This document shows positions 1 to 8,180 of a stretch of DNA of 46,982 nt, in pieces. Each line of letters starts with the position of its first letter. The first letter of the stretch is position 1. The DNA is taken from the NCBI GenBank assembly GCA_016223135.1, contig JACRPQ010000018.1, forward strand, positions 1-46,982. The letters run 5' to 3'. The DNA comes from Chloroflexota bacterium (GTDB taxonomy: Bacteria; Chloroflexota; Anaerolineae; Anaerolineales; Villigracilaceae). A model generated the notes under the pieces. The model was not told the origin of the DNA and searched no databases. It saw nothing but the letters and a program-made list of their open reading frames with translations. The position numbers and the translations under genes were made by a program.

Positions 1-85
1 CCCTGTAAGGACAACCGCCTCACCAATCCAAATCGGCGTCTCTGCAAGGTGCGCGTGCTTCTTCCACGATGGGAGAAACGCGGAC

Positions 86-114
86 AAAAAAAGACACCTC
101 CAAACGGAAGTGTC
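86..114 (-). terminator. Intrinsic terminator after tRNA-Pro
   Basis: On the minus strand a 9-bp stem (93-101 with 106-114, one G-U pair, 4-nt loop) is followed directly by seven T. It lies 11 bp beyond the tRNA-Pro 3' end, so it probably ends that transcript. Bases 1-85 contain no gene I can support. Confidence 0.8.
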
Positions 115-124
115 TCCCGATCTG

Positions 125-198
125 TCGGGGTGCGCGGATTTGAACCGCGGACCTCACGGACCCGAACCGTGCGCTCTACCGGTCTGAGCCACACCCCG
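125..198 (-). tRNA. tRNA-Pro(CGG)
   Basis: Read on the minus strand this is a complete 74-nt cloverleaf. The acceptor is CGGGGTG pairing with CACCCCG plus discriminator A73. The D stem is GCTC/GAGC, the anticodon stem CACGG/CCGTG, the anticodon loop TTCGGGT (anticodon CGG), and the T arm CGCGG-TTCAAAT-CCGCG. No CCA is encoded. A T-tailed hairpin follows. Confidence 0.95.
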
Positions 199-253
199 AT
201 ATTCCCTTAGGGGAAAGCGTGCGAATTATACCATTCCCGTTTATTTTGGCAAG

Positions 254-1171
254 TTATGGATTCAACGTCACCTCCTGGCTGTAGAGATAGAACAAGCCGG
301 GAATGCGGTCATCGTCCTGGCGAATGACCAGACGAGCAGGCGTCGTTTCAGCTACGCGGTATGGGATGGTCGTCTCGAACAACTGCGGCTGGATGCTCGT
401 CACATACAAGATTCGCAAACCGAGGGACTTTCCCTCCGCATCAACCAACTCGAAGATGACCGGCTGAAGATTGAAGGGCCACACATCCCCGCGCACGGTC
501 AGGACTCCGCCGGAAACTGCCTCTCCAGCCCCAGGCTCCACCACCCCGACCGGTTCGGACGGGTTCCCTGCCGGGGTGATTTCATCCACACCGGAAGAAA
601 GCAAAAGCACACGCACTGAATTCAACGATTGGATGCGTCCCTCCTTGTCGAAGGTGCTGACCGTAATCCGCCCCACCTCCGCTGCAGCGGGAATTTCAAA
701 CGGGATTTTCGCCGTTTGTAAAATGCCGCGTCCAGAAGTTGGGACGTTGCGCTTCAGCGTGCGCGAGAGCAGACGTCCATCCTCGCCATACAGGTCAATC
801 TGCACACGCCGGCTCGCCCCTGCCTGAATATTCATCCGCAGGCTGATGGGAGAAAGCACCTTCGACATGGGTCCCGGCGCCTGGATTTCGATGGCGGCGG
901 GTTTGTGCAAAGGAATGGATGTGGGGGTGTAGGTGGGAGCAGGCGTAAAGGTGAGGGTCGGTTCGGGGGTTTCGGTGGGGACGCTGTTCAGGGCGGATGC
1001 AAGCGCGGTGGCAGTCGCCGAGTCGCTGGCGGCGCGGGCAAGGGCTTCAGCGGTCATGGCGACAACCGTCGGCAGGTATTCGGGGGGATACGGCGTCGGG
1101 ACGGCAGAGGCTGGGGAGGCGCAGCCAGCCAAAAGTCCAAGAAGGGAGGCGAGAAGGAGAATCCGTTTCAT
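254..1171 (-). CDS. Secreted lipoprotein with Gmad2-like C-terminal domain
   Basis: A 305-residue predicted lipoprotein. The chosen ATG at 1171 opens a signal peptide (MKRILLLASLLGLLAGC) ending in a good lipobox LAGC; the upstream in-frame ATG would add 17 residues in front of it. After the Cys comes a Pro/Thr-rich spacer (about residues 60-95), then two beta-rich segments. The last ~100 residues (EPGAGEAVSGGVLTVRGDV and after) resemble the Gmad2 immunoglobulin-like domain found on exported Gram-positive and Chloroflexota proteins. It likely sits on the outer face of the membrane; partner and role are unknown. It follows the carboxypeptidase gene on the same strand, 123 bp away, with a strong hairpin between. 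The domain assignment is from pattern memory only. Confidence 0.7.
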   Translation of the reverse strand: MKRILLLASLLGLLAGCASPASAVPTPYPPEYLPTVVAMTAEALARAASDSATATALASALNSVPTETPEPTLTFTPAPTYTPTSIPLHKPAAIEIQAPGPMSKVLSPISLRMNIQAGASRRVQIDLYGEDGRLLSRTLKRNVPTSGRGILQTAKIPFEIPAAAEVGRITVSTFDKEGRIQSLNSVRVLLLSSGVDEITPAGNPSEPVGVVEPGAGEAVSGGVLTVRGDVWPFNLQPVIFELVDAEGKSLGLRILYVTSIQPQLFETTIPYRVAETTPARLVIRQDDDRIPGLFYLYSQEVTLNP

Positions 1172-1207
1172 CCGGGTATTTTTTGTCACGAGATGGGTTT
1201 TACGAAA

Positions 1208-1243
1208 CGACACAATCTCCAATCAATCATGGAGATTGTGTCG
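1208..1243. repeat. 14-bp inverted repeat, possible terminator of the carboxypeptidase gene
   Basis: Perfect 14-bp arms (1208-1221 and 1230-1243) enclose an 8-nt loop between two minus-strand genes. On the minus strand the stem is followed by TTTCGT, only a weak T tract. The adjacent 1244-1292 sequence resembles degraded dispersed-repeat material. It may act as terminator or be a REP-like element. Confidence 0.5.
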
Positions 1244-1294
1244 CCACGGCGTCATGCGACGCTTCGTCGCCCGTTGGGCTCTTCGTAATGACAA

Positions 1295-2797
1295 CTAGAG
1301 TCCGTAGATCTCGCTGTATTTTTGGGTCAGGTAGCGGATGTAAGGCTCAGGGGTAATCTTCGAGCCGGTGACCTTTTGGACGAGGACCTGCGGTTCGTAT
1401 TTCTGCCCGTGTTTGTGAACCTTCTCGCGCAGCCAGCCAAGCAGGGCGCTGAAATCGCCTTTGCGAATTTGGTCGTCGAGGTCTTTGATGTCTGCGCGGA
1501 TGCGCTCCCACAACTGCGCCGAGACGAGGTTGCCGAGCGCGTATGTGGAGAAGTAGCCAATGGAGCCGTAAGACCAGTGAACATCCTGTAAAACGCCTTT
1601 GGCGTCGTTGGGCGGCGTGATGCCGAGGTACTCGCGCATTTTTTCGTTCCAGATGGCGGGCAGGTCTTTGATGTCCAGCGCGCCTTCCACCATGGCAATT
1701 TCAAGCTCGAGGCGCAGCATGATGTGCAGGTTGTAGGTGGCTTCGTCGGCATTGACGCGGATGAACGAGGGTTCGACTTTGTTGATGGCTTTGTAGAACG
1801 CTTTGACGCCGACGCCGTCCAATTGAGATGGGAAGGTTTTCTTGAGAGCAGGGAAGAAATGCTCCCAGAACGGCAGTGAACGCCCGACCAGGTTTTCCCA
1901 CATGCGCGATTGGGATTCGTGAATGGCAAGCGACGCGCCGCCGAACAGCGGGGTGCGTTCGTAGGCGGGGTTCTGTCCCTGTTCGTACATGGCGTGACCG
2001 GATTCGTGCAGGGTGCTGAAGAGGGTCGCCAGGGGGTTGTCTTCCTCAAAGCGGGTGGTGATGCGCACATCGCCCCAGCCGAAGGTGGTTTGGAAGGGAT
2101 GCGGGGCTTTGTCTTGCCGTCCGCGTTTCCAGTCGTAGCCGAATTTGGTGATGACGTTTACCCCGAAGTCAATCAGTTTCTTTTCGTTGTATTTTTTGTA
2201 GAGGAAGTCGTCCTTGACCTGCTTTTTGCCGGCAATGGCTTTGATGAGCGCCACTTGCTGGGGGCGTAGAACATCGAAAATCGCCTTGACTTCGGCGGTC
2301 TTCATGCCGGGTTCGTAGTCGTCGAGTAAAACGTCGTAAGGGTGATCGGCAGGAGGGAAGAAGGAAATGTAGCGTTTAACCAGTTCGAGGTTCTTTTCAA
2401 GGTGCGGTCGGAAGATGGAAAAGTCGGATTTGCCCTTCGCTTCGACCCACGCTTCAAACGCTTTCGACGATACGACCGCCTGCTCCGCAACGAACTCCGG
2501 CGGGACGCGTTTGGCTTTGTCGTAGTTGCGGGCGGCGATGCGGATCATGGCGGCTTCGTCCGATTCGGGGTCGGCGCCGGCAAACTCCGCCTTGAGGTCT
2601 TCGATCAATTGTCCCACTTCGTCGCTGGTGAATTTTTCCTGAGCAATCTTGCCGAGGGTGGCGAGCTGTTGTCCGCGCGCTTCGCCGCCGCCGGGCGGCA
2701 TGTTCACTTGTTGGTCCCAGCCGAGGACGGCGCTGGCGCGTCCCAAGTCTGCCACTTCGCCGAGAAGTGTTTTCAACCGTTCCAATTTTTCGCTCAT
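1295..2797 (-). CDS. M32 family metallocarboxypeptidase
   Basis: A 500-residue protein of the thermostable carboxypeptidase Taq / Bacillus CPase-1 family (M32), a zinc enzyme releasing C-terminal amino acids from peptides; about the full family length. The zinc signature HESGH lies near residue 260 (TLFSTLHESGHAMYEQG), followed by the family segment NPAYERTPLFGGASLAIHES with the third metal ligand region. DXRXT-like segment DVRITTRF and the C-terminal WSYGSIGYFSTYALG block are also typical. No signal peptide, so cytoplasmic. The ATG at 2797 is preceded by an AGGAG-like element. It stands alone; a C-rich/G-rich repeat separates it from serA. Confidence 0.93.
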   Translation of the reverse strand: MSEKLERLKTLLGEVADLGRASAVLGWDQQVNMPPGGGEARGQQLATLGKIAQEKFTSDEVGQLIEDLKAEFAGADPESDEAAMIRIAARNYDKAKRVPPEFVAEQAVVSSKAFEAWVEAKGKSDFSIFRPHLEKNLELVKRYISFFPPADHPYDVLLDDYEPGMKTAEVKAIFDVLRPQQVALIKAIAGKKQVKDDFLYKKYNEKKLIDFGVNVITKFGYDWKRGRQDKAPHPFQTTFGWGDVRITTRFEEDNPLATLFSTLHESGHAMYEQGQNPAYERTPLFGGASLAIHESQSRMWENLVGRSLPFWEHFFPALKKTFPSQLDGVGVKAFYKAINKVEPSFIRVNADEATYNLHIMLRLELEIAMVEGALDIKDLPAIWNEKMREYLGITPPNDAKGVLQDVHWSYGSIGYFSTYALGNLVSAQLWERIRADIKDLDDQIRKGDFSALLGWLREKVHKHGQKYEPQVLVQKVTGSKITPEPYIRYLTQKYSEIYGL

Positions 2798-2810
2798 GGT
2801 TTCTCCTGTT

Positions 2811-2852
2811 CCCTCACCCCATCCCCTTTCCCTTGGGGGGAGGGGCGAGGGG
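2811..2852. repeat. C-rich/G-rich REP-like palindrome
   Basis: CCCTCACCCC...GGGGCGAGGGG forms an imperfect palindrome just upstream of the carboxypeptidase start and downstream of serA. A close relative lies at 27571-27612 inside the ncRNA candidate region, so this is a dispersed element of this genome. Confidence 0.6.
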
Positions 2853-2895
2853 AATTAATAGAATTGCCGATGGAATGCTATCCTGCTTTGAAAAT

Positions 2896-3837
2896 TTACG
2901 CAACCCTCCAGCGCAGCGCAGCGCCCCGCAAAGCAGACAGGACCTCTTGGGCGATGTCTTCGGAGGCGCGGGATTGCGCTTCAGCCGTCTGCGCCCCAAT
3001 GTGGGGGGTGGCGATCACACGCGGATGGGAGACTGTTTCTGTCAAACCGGGCGGCTCCACGCTGAAAACGTCCAGCGCAGCGCCCCCTACTTTGCCGCTG
3101 TTCAACGCCTCGACCAGCGCCACCTCGTCAATGATGCCGCCGCGCGCCGCGCAGACGATGCGCACGCCGTCCTTCATTTGGGCAAACGCCGCCCGCCCGA
3201 TCATGTCGCGCGTGTCCACTGTCAGCGGCAGGTGAAGCGAGATGAAATCGGACCAGGCATAGAGGTCCTGTAAAGAGGCGGGGTCGGCGCCGCGCCGGCG
3301 GATTTCGTCTTCTGGAATAAGCGGGTCGTAGGCGATGACGTTCATGCCGAAGGCAGCGGCGCGCTTCCCCACTTCCACGCCGATGCGTCCAAAACCGATG
3401 ACGCCCAGGGTCTTGCCGTGCAGTTCCACGCCTTCAAGTTCCTTTTTGAGCCATTTGCCTTGTTTCATGGCGGCGTCGGCGCGGGGGATTTCGCGCGCCA
3501 GGGCGAGGAGCAGACCAAAGGTCAGTTCGGCGACGGCGATGGAGGTGGAGGTCGGCGCATTGACGACGATGATGCCGTGTTGTTTGGCGGCTTGAAGGTC
3601 AATGTTATCCACGCCGACGCCGGCGCGCCCGATGACTTTCAACCGGGCGGCGGCGTCCATGAGCGATGCGGTGACTTTCGTCCGCCCGCGAACGATGAGG
3701 GCATCGTAGTCAGGGATGACTTTTAACAAGTCGTCGGCAGAAATTCCGCTTTTGTCGTCCACTTCAGCCGATTGGCGCAAAATGGACTGGCCCGCGGCGT
3801 CCAGTCCATCGGTAAGGAGGATGTTGAATTTGGACAT
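2896..3837 (-). CDS. serA: D-3-phosphoglycerate dehydrogenase, short form
   Basis: A 313-residue D-2-hydroxyacid dehydrogenase, most like the ACT-less phosphoglycerate dehydrogenases that oxidise 3-phosphoglycerate in the first step of serine synthesis. It shows the substrate-binding GRAGVGVDNID segment, a Rossmann NAD motif GVIGFGRIG (about residue 143), the catalytic Arg in CAARGG, the Glu in VEPP and the catalytic His in TPHIGAQT. It ends soon after the catalytic domain, so the regulatory ACT domain is absent. No Shine-Dalgarno is visible; a TTGCAC/TAAAAT promoter ends 6 bp before the ATG, so the mRNA is probably leaderless. Glyoxylate or hydroxypyruvate reductase activity cannot be excluded. 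Confidence 0.85.
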   Translation of the reverse strand: MSKFNILLTDGLDAAGQSILRQSAEVDDKSGISADDLLKVIPDYDALIVRGRTKVTASLMDAAARLKVIGRAGVGVDNIDLQAAKQHGIIVVNAPTSTSIAVAELTFGLLLALAREIPRADAAMKQGKWLKKELEGVELHGKTLGVIGFGRIGVEVGKRAAAFGMNVIAYDPLIPEDEIRRRGADPASLQDLYAWSDFISLHLPLTVDTRDMIGRAAFAQMKDGVRIVCAARGGIIDEVALVEALNSGKVGGAALDVFSVEPPGLTETVSHPRVIATPHIGAQTAEAQSRASEDIAQEVLSALRGAALRWRVA

Positions 3838-3843
3838 GAAGGT

Positions 3844-3873
3844 ATTTTAACGCATAGCCTGACGGTTGTGCAA
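3844..3873 (-). promoter_or_regulatory. serA promoter (leaderless)
   Basis: On the minus strand TTGCAC (3873-3868) and TAAAAT (3849-3844) are spaced 18 bp. Six bases then separate the -10 from the serA ATG at 3837, so transcription should start at or within a base or two of the start codon. Confidence 0.6.
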
Positions 3874-3886
3874 TCATATACGGAGT

Positions 3887-3970
3887 TATAATCACAACAC
3901 AGCGAAAGGAACCGCTCCGCCTGCTGGCGTGGTCCTTGAAAAAAAAGTTTTTTTCGACGGTTTCGTTGGG
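3887..3970 (+). promoter_or_regulatory. Family 1 promoter-leader repeat, copy A
   Basis: TATAAT at 3887-3892 is followed by CACAACACAG, a GC hairpin (AAGGA...CGCC-TGCT-GGCG...TCCTT), a GAAAAA...TTTTTTC hairpin and a terminal TTTCGTTGGGT box. The gene start is 50 bp further on. This is the left edge of the cassette-like region and the least conserved copy upstream of the -10. Confidence 0.7.
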
Positions 3971-4020
3971 TTGCCGATTGCTGTAGCTGGATTAAGCTAG
4001 TCAGTCAGTAGGAATAGAGA

Positions 4021-6342
4021 ATGGATCTCAACAATTTGCCGCCTTCACTTGAGCCTGCTCAGAACAAGCCGCCCACGCCGCCCGTGAAACCGCGTCTGCG
4101 CTTTTTTTCTACGATTGCTGGCAAGATGGCCGCAATCTTTATCGTCATGTACCTCGTACTCTTGACGCTCCTCGTTATTTCGACGTGGTTAGAAATCCAA
4201 GCGGTAGAAGAAACGGCGGTCACAGAAGCAGAGAATCTTGCCGACGTGATCGCGCTCGCGATCGGGCGGGAAGAAGAACAGGCGAAAACTCCACCGCTGC
4301 TTACTGACCCCATCGCCTTGCAGGACTTTGTCGCTGACTTCGCCCAAATCGAGACGCACAAGGGCGAAAAGGGACACGACATTGTTGTGGTTAACAAGCG
4401 CAAGCAGGTCCTCGCGGACACGATTGCCACAAACGTCGGCGAGATCTTCGACCACGACCCTGGAAATGAGGTGGGCAAGACGATTGCCGATGGTAACCCG
4501 CGCATATTTGTCGAGACGAGCATCGACTATCCTGGAGGTATCAGCCAGTTGGTCGTGCCGCTCAAATTGGAGAATGGCGAAATCGTCGGCGCGGTCATTC
4601 TGGAGTACACCCCGCTGTACCAAGAACGCTTGGCAGAGCGGATGAGAGAGCAGGCCCGCGATATTGGAATGGTGAGCGTGGCAATCTTGCTCATTGGTGC
4701 CGCAATGTCATTTTTCGGCATGCGCTTCATCTCCCGACCGCTGCGCGAATTGGAACACGTCGCGGAGCGGCTGGGACAAGGACAACTCGATACCCCCGTG
4801 CCCATCCGCGGCGCGGACGAAATCGGCGCGCTCGCCACTGCCTTCGAGGAGATGCGCGTAAATCTGCTGACCGCCTTGAACGCGCAAAAGGATGAAATGC
4901 AACGCCGCGCACATGCGGAGGAATCGCTCTTTGAAAGCAATCGAACTCTGCGCGCGCTCATCAATACCGCGCCCCTACCGATTCTGCACTTTAACACCGA
5001 AGGCATCGTGCAGATGTGGAATCCCGCTGCCGAGCGCTTGTTCGGTTGGAGCGAAAAAGAAGTCATCAACCGTCCCCATCCATTGATTCCGCCCGACAAA
5101 CGTGAGGAATTCAACGCTTTGCGCGAGCGGTTAGTGCGCGGCGAGACCATTACCAACTTTGAAACCACGCGGCTGAAGAAGGATGGCGAGCGCGTAGAGG
5201 TTGCGCTTTCCTTATCGCCCTTGCGCGACGCGCAGGGGAACACAACGGGCATCATCTCGATTATGGTGGACACGACCGAGCGCAAACGCGCGGAAGAATC
5301 GGTGCGCCAGGCAAACGCGGAGCTTGCGGCATCCATGCGCGTATTGGAAGAACGCTCGGCAGAACTGCACCTGCTTCACGAAATGATTGCCCTGATGCAA
5401 AGTTGCGTCAGCGCGGATGAAGCCTACGATGTCGCTCAACGCTATCTGGCGCGGCTGTTTCCCCAGGAAACGGGCGCGCTTTACCTGTTCGTGCCATCGC
5501 GCGATAAGCTGGAGATGGTTGCAGCGTGGGGCGAACACAGCACACGCCTTACGTCCATCTTCACGCCCGATGAATGTTGGGCGGTGCGGCTCGGACGGTC
5601 CCATCATGCGCGCGCCAGCCGCGGCGCCCCGCTCTGCCGTCACACACTGCCCGTTGAGGGAGTCGAGTGGTTGTGCGTGCCGATGATCGCACAAGGCGAC
5701 ACGCTGGGTATTTTGCATTTCTGCGGTCCCGAAAACGACGCGGCAAAGTCTGTGGAACCATCCTTCCTTTCGCTGGCGGAAACAGTCGCCAACAGCATCG
5801 GTCTCTCCGTTGGCAGCCTGCGCCTGCGCGAAACCTTGCGCCAGCAATCCATCCGCGACCCATTGACGGGGTTGTATAACCGCCGCTATCTGGAAGAGAC
5901 GCTGCGGCGCGAAATCCTGCGCGCTCAACGCGCCAACTCGACACTGGGCATGATCATGCTCGACATTGATCATTTCAAACGCTTCAACGACACGCATGGA
6001 CACGAAGCCGGCGACGCGGTCTTGTCTGCGCTGGGCAGGTTTATGCAGAGCCAGGTGCGCGGCGAAGATATTGCCTGCCGCTACGGCGGCGAAGAGTTCA
6101 TACTGGTTCTGCCAGGCGCGTCACTGGAAGTCACGCGTGAACGCGCCGAGCAGTTGCGCGTCGGTGCGCAGACGCTGGGGGTACGCTCTGGTGATATGGA
6201 GTTGGAAGCCATCACGCTCTCGTTGGGCGTCAGCGTTTGGCCTCAACACGGCAAGACGGCAGAAGCAGTCATCAAGGCGGCGGACGCGGCGTTGTACCGC
6301 GCCAAGCGGGAAGGCAGGAATCGGGTCGAGGTTGCGGCGTGA
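4021..6342 (+). CDS. Membrane diguanylate cyclase: HAMP-PAS-GAF-GGDEF
   Basis: A 773-residue sensor that should make cyclic di-GMP from two GTP. Order: cytoplasmic Pro-rich start, TM1 (about 35-57), an extracytoplasmic sensor (58-213, sCache/dCache-like by position), TM2 (216-236), HAMP (237-290), PAS (310-425), GAF (445-602) and GGDEF (610-773). The active site is intact as YGGEEF near residue 688. The inhibitory RxxD site is present as RGED exactly five residues upstream, so feedback inhibition by the product is expected. It is preceded by family 1 copy A and followed within 60 bp by copy B. Its size is unusual for a mobile cassette, so it may instead mark the fixed edge of the array. Confidence 0.93.
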   Translation: MDLNNLPPSLEPAQNKPPTPPVKPRLRFFSTIAGKMAAIFIVMYLVLLTLLVISTWLEIQAVEETAVTEAENLADVIALAIGREEEQAKTPPLLTDPIALQDFVADFAQIETHKGEKGHDIVVVNKRKQVLADTIATNVGEIFDHDPGNEVGKTIADGNPRIFVETSIDYPGGISQLVVPLKLENGEIVGAVILEYTPLYQERLAERMREQARDIGMVSVAILLIGAAMSFFGMRFISRPLRELEHVAERLGQGQLDTPVPIRGADEIGALATAFEEMRVNLLTALNAQKDEMQRRAHAEESLFESNRTLRALINTAPLPILHFNTEGIVQMWNPAAERLFGWSEKEVINRPHPLIPPDKREEFNALRERLVRGETITNFETTRLKKDGERVEVALSLSPLRDAQGNTTGIISIMVDTTERKRAEESVRQANAELAASMRVLEERSAELHLLHEMIALMQSCVSADEAYDVAQRYLARLFPQETGALYLFVPSRDKLEMVAAWGEHSTRLTSIFTPDECWAVRLGRSHHARASRGAPLCRHTLPVEGVEWLCVPMIAQGDTLGILHFCGPENDAAKSVEPSFLSLAETVANSIGLSVGSLRLRETLRQQSIRDPLTGLYNRRYLEETLRREILRAQRANSTLGMIMLDIDHFKRFNDTHGHEAGDAVLSALGRFMQSQVRGEDIACRYGGEEFILVLPGASLEVTRERAEQLRVGAQTLGVRSGDMELEAITLSLGVSVWPQHGKTAEAVIKAADAALYRAKREGRNRVEVAA

Positions 6343-6398
6343 TGGCAACTCAACCAGCGCATGCACAAGGCAAGCTTTGCTTCGCTGCGCTCGACTCG

Positions 6399-6524
6399 CC
6401 TGCGGGAGGTTGAATTAGCCCTCCCCGACGAGAAAATGGCGGGGGTATAATTCCAACACGGTAAAAGGACAGTTCCGCCCGGCGGCACGGCTTTGAAAAA
6501 GATTTTTCGATAGATTCGTTGGGC
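6399..6524 (+). promoter_or_regulatory. Family 1 promoter-leader repeat, copy B
   Basis: A conserved upstream block (CTGCGGGAGGTTGAATTAG), a CCCCG/CGGGG hairpin, then TATAAT at 6446-6451. The leader TTCCAACACGG...CCGCCCGGCGGCACGGCTTT, AAAAAGATTTTT and a terminal ATTCGTTGGGC box follow. The next gene starts 48 bp downstream. Confidence 0.75.
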
Positions 6525-6572
6525 ATACAAGCGAGCATATAAGGATAATTGCATGGAAAGGAGACATTGGCA

Positions 6573-7136
6573 ATGCACCAAAATGAAGTAGTGGTGGCTT
6601 TTGATATAGTTTTAGAAGAAATTGAAAACGCTATTGCTGCCCTAAATCGCGATGGTGCGCAAGCATTTGAAGGGGGAAAATATGAAATAGCCCGTGACCT
6701 TATGGAAAAAGGGTCCCAGATGACAGCTTTTAGGGACCGCGTTAAAGACCTACAAAAAGAATGGCTCAATATATTCGCAGCCGCGGTTCATCAAAAAGTG
6801 CAAAGGCAAAAAGTACCTCGGCATAAGAAATTACAGCATGGTTTACGAACTCCTGAAGATGAGTTCCGTGTTCCTATTTTGCAATCGTTGGTTGACTTAG
6901 GCGAGTCTGCTTTTATGAACGATGTACTTGATGAAGTAGAGAAATTGATGAGCCACAAACTTAATGCTTATGATCGTCAGACTCTACCTTCCGACCCAGC
7001 CATTCCACGATGGCGGAATACTGCTCAATGGGCAAGAGCTGCTATGGTGAAGGAAGGATTACTCTCATCTACCTCACCTCGTGGTGTGTGGGAAATTACA
7101 GATAGCGGTAGAAAGTTTCTTGAACAGTACAAATAG
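6573..7136 (+). CDS. Winged-helix (Mrr_N-like) protein with N-terminal module shared with the next gene
   Basis: A 187-residue protein. The ATG at 6573 is used because GGAAAGGAG precedes it by 9 bp; the in-frame TTG upstream would put the Shine-Dalgarno inside the gene. Residues ~5-65 (FDIVLEEIENAIAALN... and after) form a helical module repeated in the C-terminal third of the next gene. Residues ~90-187 resemble the Mrr N-terminal winged helix (FRVPILQSLVDLG, then a GVWEITDSGRKFLE ending), which in restriction enzymes precedes a nuclease domain that is absent here. It is probably a cytoplasmic DNA-binding protein. It lies between family 1 copy B and a family 2 site, the layout of a one-gene cassette. 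Function unknown. Confidence 0.8.
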   Translation: MHQNEVVVAFDIVLEEIENAIAALNRDGAQAFEGGKYEIARDLMEKGSQMTAFRDRVKDLQKEWLNIFAAAVHQKVQRQKVPRHKKLQHGLRTPEDEFRVPILQSLVDLGESAFMNDVLDEVEKLMSHKLNAYDRQTLPSDPAIPRWRNTAQWARAAMVKEGLLSSTSPRGVWEITDSGRKFLEQYK

Positions 7137-7140
7137 TAAA

Positions 7141-7266
7141 CCAACACCGTTGCAGTAGACAGCGGCTTCACCGCTGAGAGTATGCGCTACGAGCCAGTGG
7201 AGTTGAGTTTAGGCGAAGGAGTTTTGTCCGTCCTACCTACCAGCGGTTACCGCAAACGTTGGGCAC
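7141..7266 (+). repeat. Family 2 attC-like site, copy a
   Basis: Starts CCAACACCG 5 bp after the stop codon and ends CGTTGGGCACC. The terminal boxes CCAAC and GTTGGGC are complementary, as are inner GTTGC and GCAAAC-like segments. A perfect AGCGG/CCGCT hairpin lies near the left end. The right box fits the integron R' consensus GTTRRRY. The site is 126 bp long. Confidence 0.6.
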
Positions 7267-7314
7267 CTGGTCATTTTTCTCAATTATAAATTGTCAGTTT
7301 TTTATGGAGGCAAA

Positions 7315-7860
7315 ATGCCAGCTTTAAAAAGAAAATTAATTCCCACGGAAGTCAATTATGGATTACTTTTATTGACTGGGTTGCCTCGTGATTTATTGCC
7401 CCAGCCTACTCATAAAGTAATTATAGTAGATGCTGATGGAGAAAAATTCGAAGCAAAAATGCATAGCTCGCAAATGCGGATTGACGGATTAACACAACTA
7501 CACCGAAAGCATAATACCTACAGAGGACAGGCTGTAACCTTAGACATTGACCCTTTGCAGCCAGGTGTTGTAAATGTTAGATTTGGCGGAACCTTTGAGG
7601 GAAAGCCCATGTTAACTAATCTAACACAAGAGACACAAAGCGATATTGCTATCAGTAAAGATGAAGTAAACGCATCTTTCGATGTTATTTTAAAGAAGAT
7701 TGAAAATGCTATCATAGCGTTAAATCATGAAGGTGCTAAAGCTCTTGAGAATGGGAAATACAAAATTGCTCGTGACTTAATGGAGAAAGGGATAAAAATG
7801 ACCACCTACAGAGATAAGGTAAAAGAGATATGGGACGAATGGGTTAATATTGTGCCTTAA
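7315..7860 (+). CDS. Hypothetical protein sharing a 60-residue module with its neighbour
   Basis: A 181-residue protein with the start at 7315 (GGAGG 6 bp upstream). The N-terminal ~110 residues are beta-rich (KVIIVDADGEKFEAKM, later VTLDIDPLQPGVVNVRFGG), and I do not recognise them; a pseudobarrel DNA-binding fold is one guess. The last ~65 residues (FDVILKKIENAIIALN, GKYKIARDLMEKG, YRDKVKEIWDEW) are clearly homologous to the N-terminus of the gene at 6573, about 60 percent identical by eye. So two adjacent cassettes carry the same helical module fused to different partners. No signal peptide or membrane segment. The coding sequence is AT-rich compared with the host genes outside the region. 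Confidence 0.75.
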   Translation: MPALKRKLIPTEVNYGLLLLTGLPRDLLPQPTHKVIIVDADGEKFEAKMHSSQMRIDGLTQLHRKHNTYRGQAVTLDIDPLQPGVVNVRFGGTFEGKPMLTNLTQETQSDIAISKDEVNASFDVILKKIENAIIALNHEGAKALENGKYKIARDLMEKGIKMTTYRDKVKEIWDEWVNIVP

Positions 7861-7910
7861 TTTTGTCTGCAAAATTACGTTTCAGTTGGCGCATCTTCAT
7901 CTCATCCAGC

Positions 7911-7962
7911 GCCCAACACCGCGTCTCAAGACACGGTTCCTGCCTGCGCCACTAGTCTCACC
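7911..7962 (+). repeat. Family 2 attC-like site, copy b (left half only)
   Basis: GCCCAACACCGCG at 7911-7923 matches the left box of family 2 and fits the integron R'' pattern RYYYAAC. No matching GTTGGGC right end follows. The sequence runs into the terminator and family 1 copy C, as if the site were truncated or fused to that module. Confidence 0.4.
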
Positions 7963-7964
7963 GA

Positions 7965-7992
7965 CAGCCCTTGATAGGGCTGTTTTTCTTTC
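7965..7992 (+). terminator. Intrinsic terminator of family 1 module C
   Basis: CAGCCC-TTGATA-GGGCTG followed by TTTTTCTTTC. The same hairpin, loop and tail recur at 12210-12237, so this terminator travels with the repeat and is not gene-specific. Confidence 0.85.
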
Positions 7993-7997
7993 AACAT

Positions 7998-8154
7998 GAC
8001 GTACACTATCGGCAAAATCCGCGCCTTCGGGAGATTGAATTAGTCCTCCCCGACGGGAAAATGACACGGGTATAATCCCAACACAGCCAAAAGGACCGCT
8101 CCGCCCGGCGGCACGGCTTTGAAAAAGGGAGTTTTTTTCACAGATTCGTTGAGC
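7998..8154 (+). promoter_or_regulatory. Family 1 promoter-leader repeat, copy C
   Basis: The best-conserved copy: GACGTACACTATCGGCAAAA, CTTCGGGAGATTGAATTAG, CTCCCCGACGGG, then GGGTATAAT (-10 at 8071-8076). The leader is CCCAACACAG, an AAAG-GA-CCG-CT-CCGC/GCGG-CA-CGG-CTTT hairpin, GAAAAAGGGAGTTTTTTTC and a terminal GATTCGTTGAGC. The diguanylate cyclase starts 27 bp later. Confidence 0.75.
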
Positions 8155-8180
8155 GGCTTAATATGCATTCGTGGAGATGA

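Noticed and set aside
1-85. Possible end of a minus-strand coding region (frame reading WKKHAHLAETPIWIGEAVV)
   Set aside because: Too short, with no start codon or binding site in view; it cannot be told from chance.
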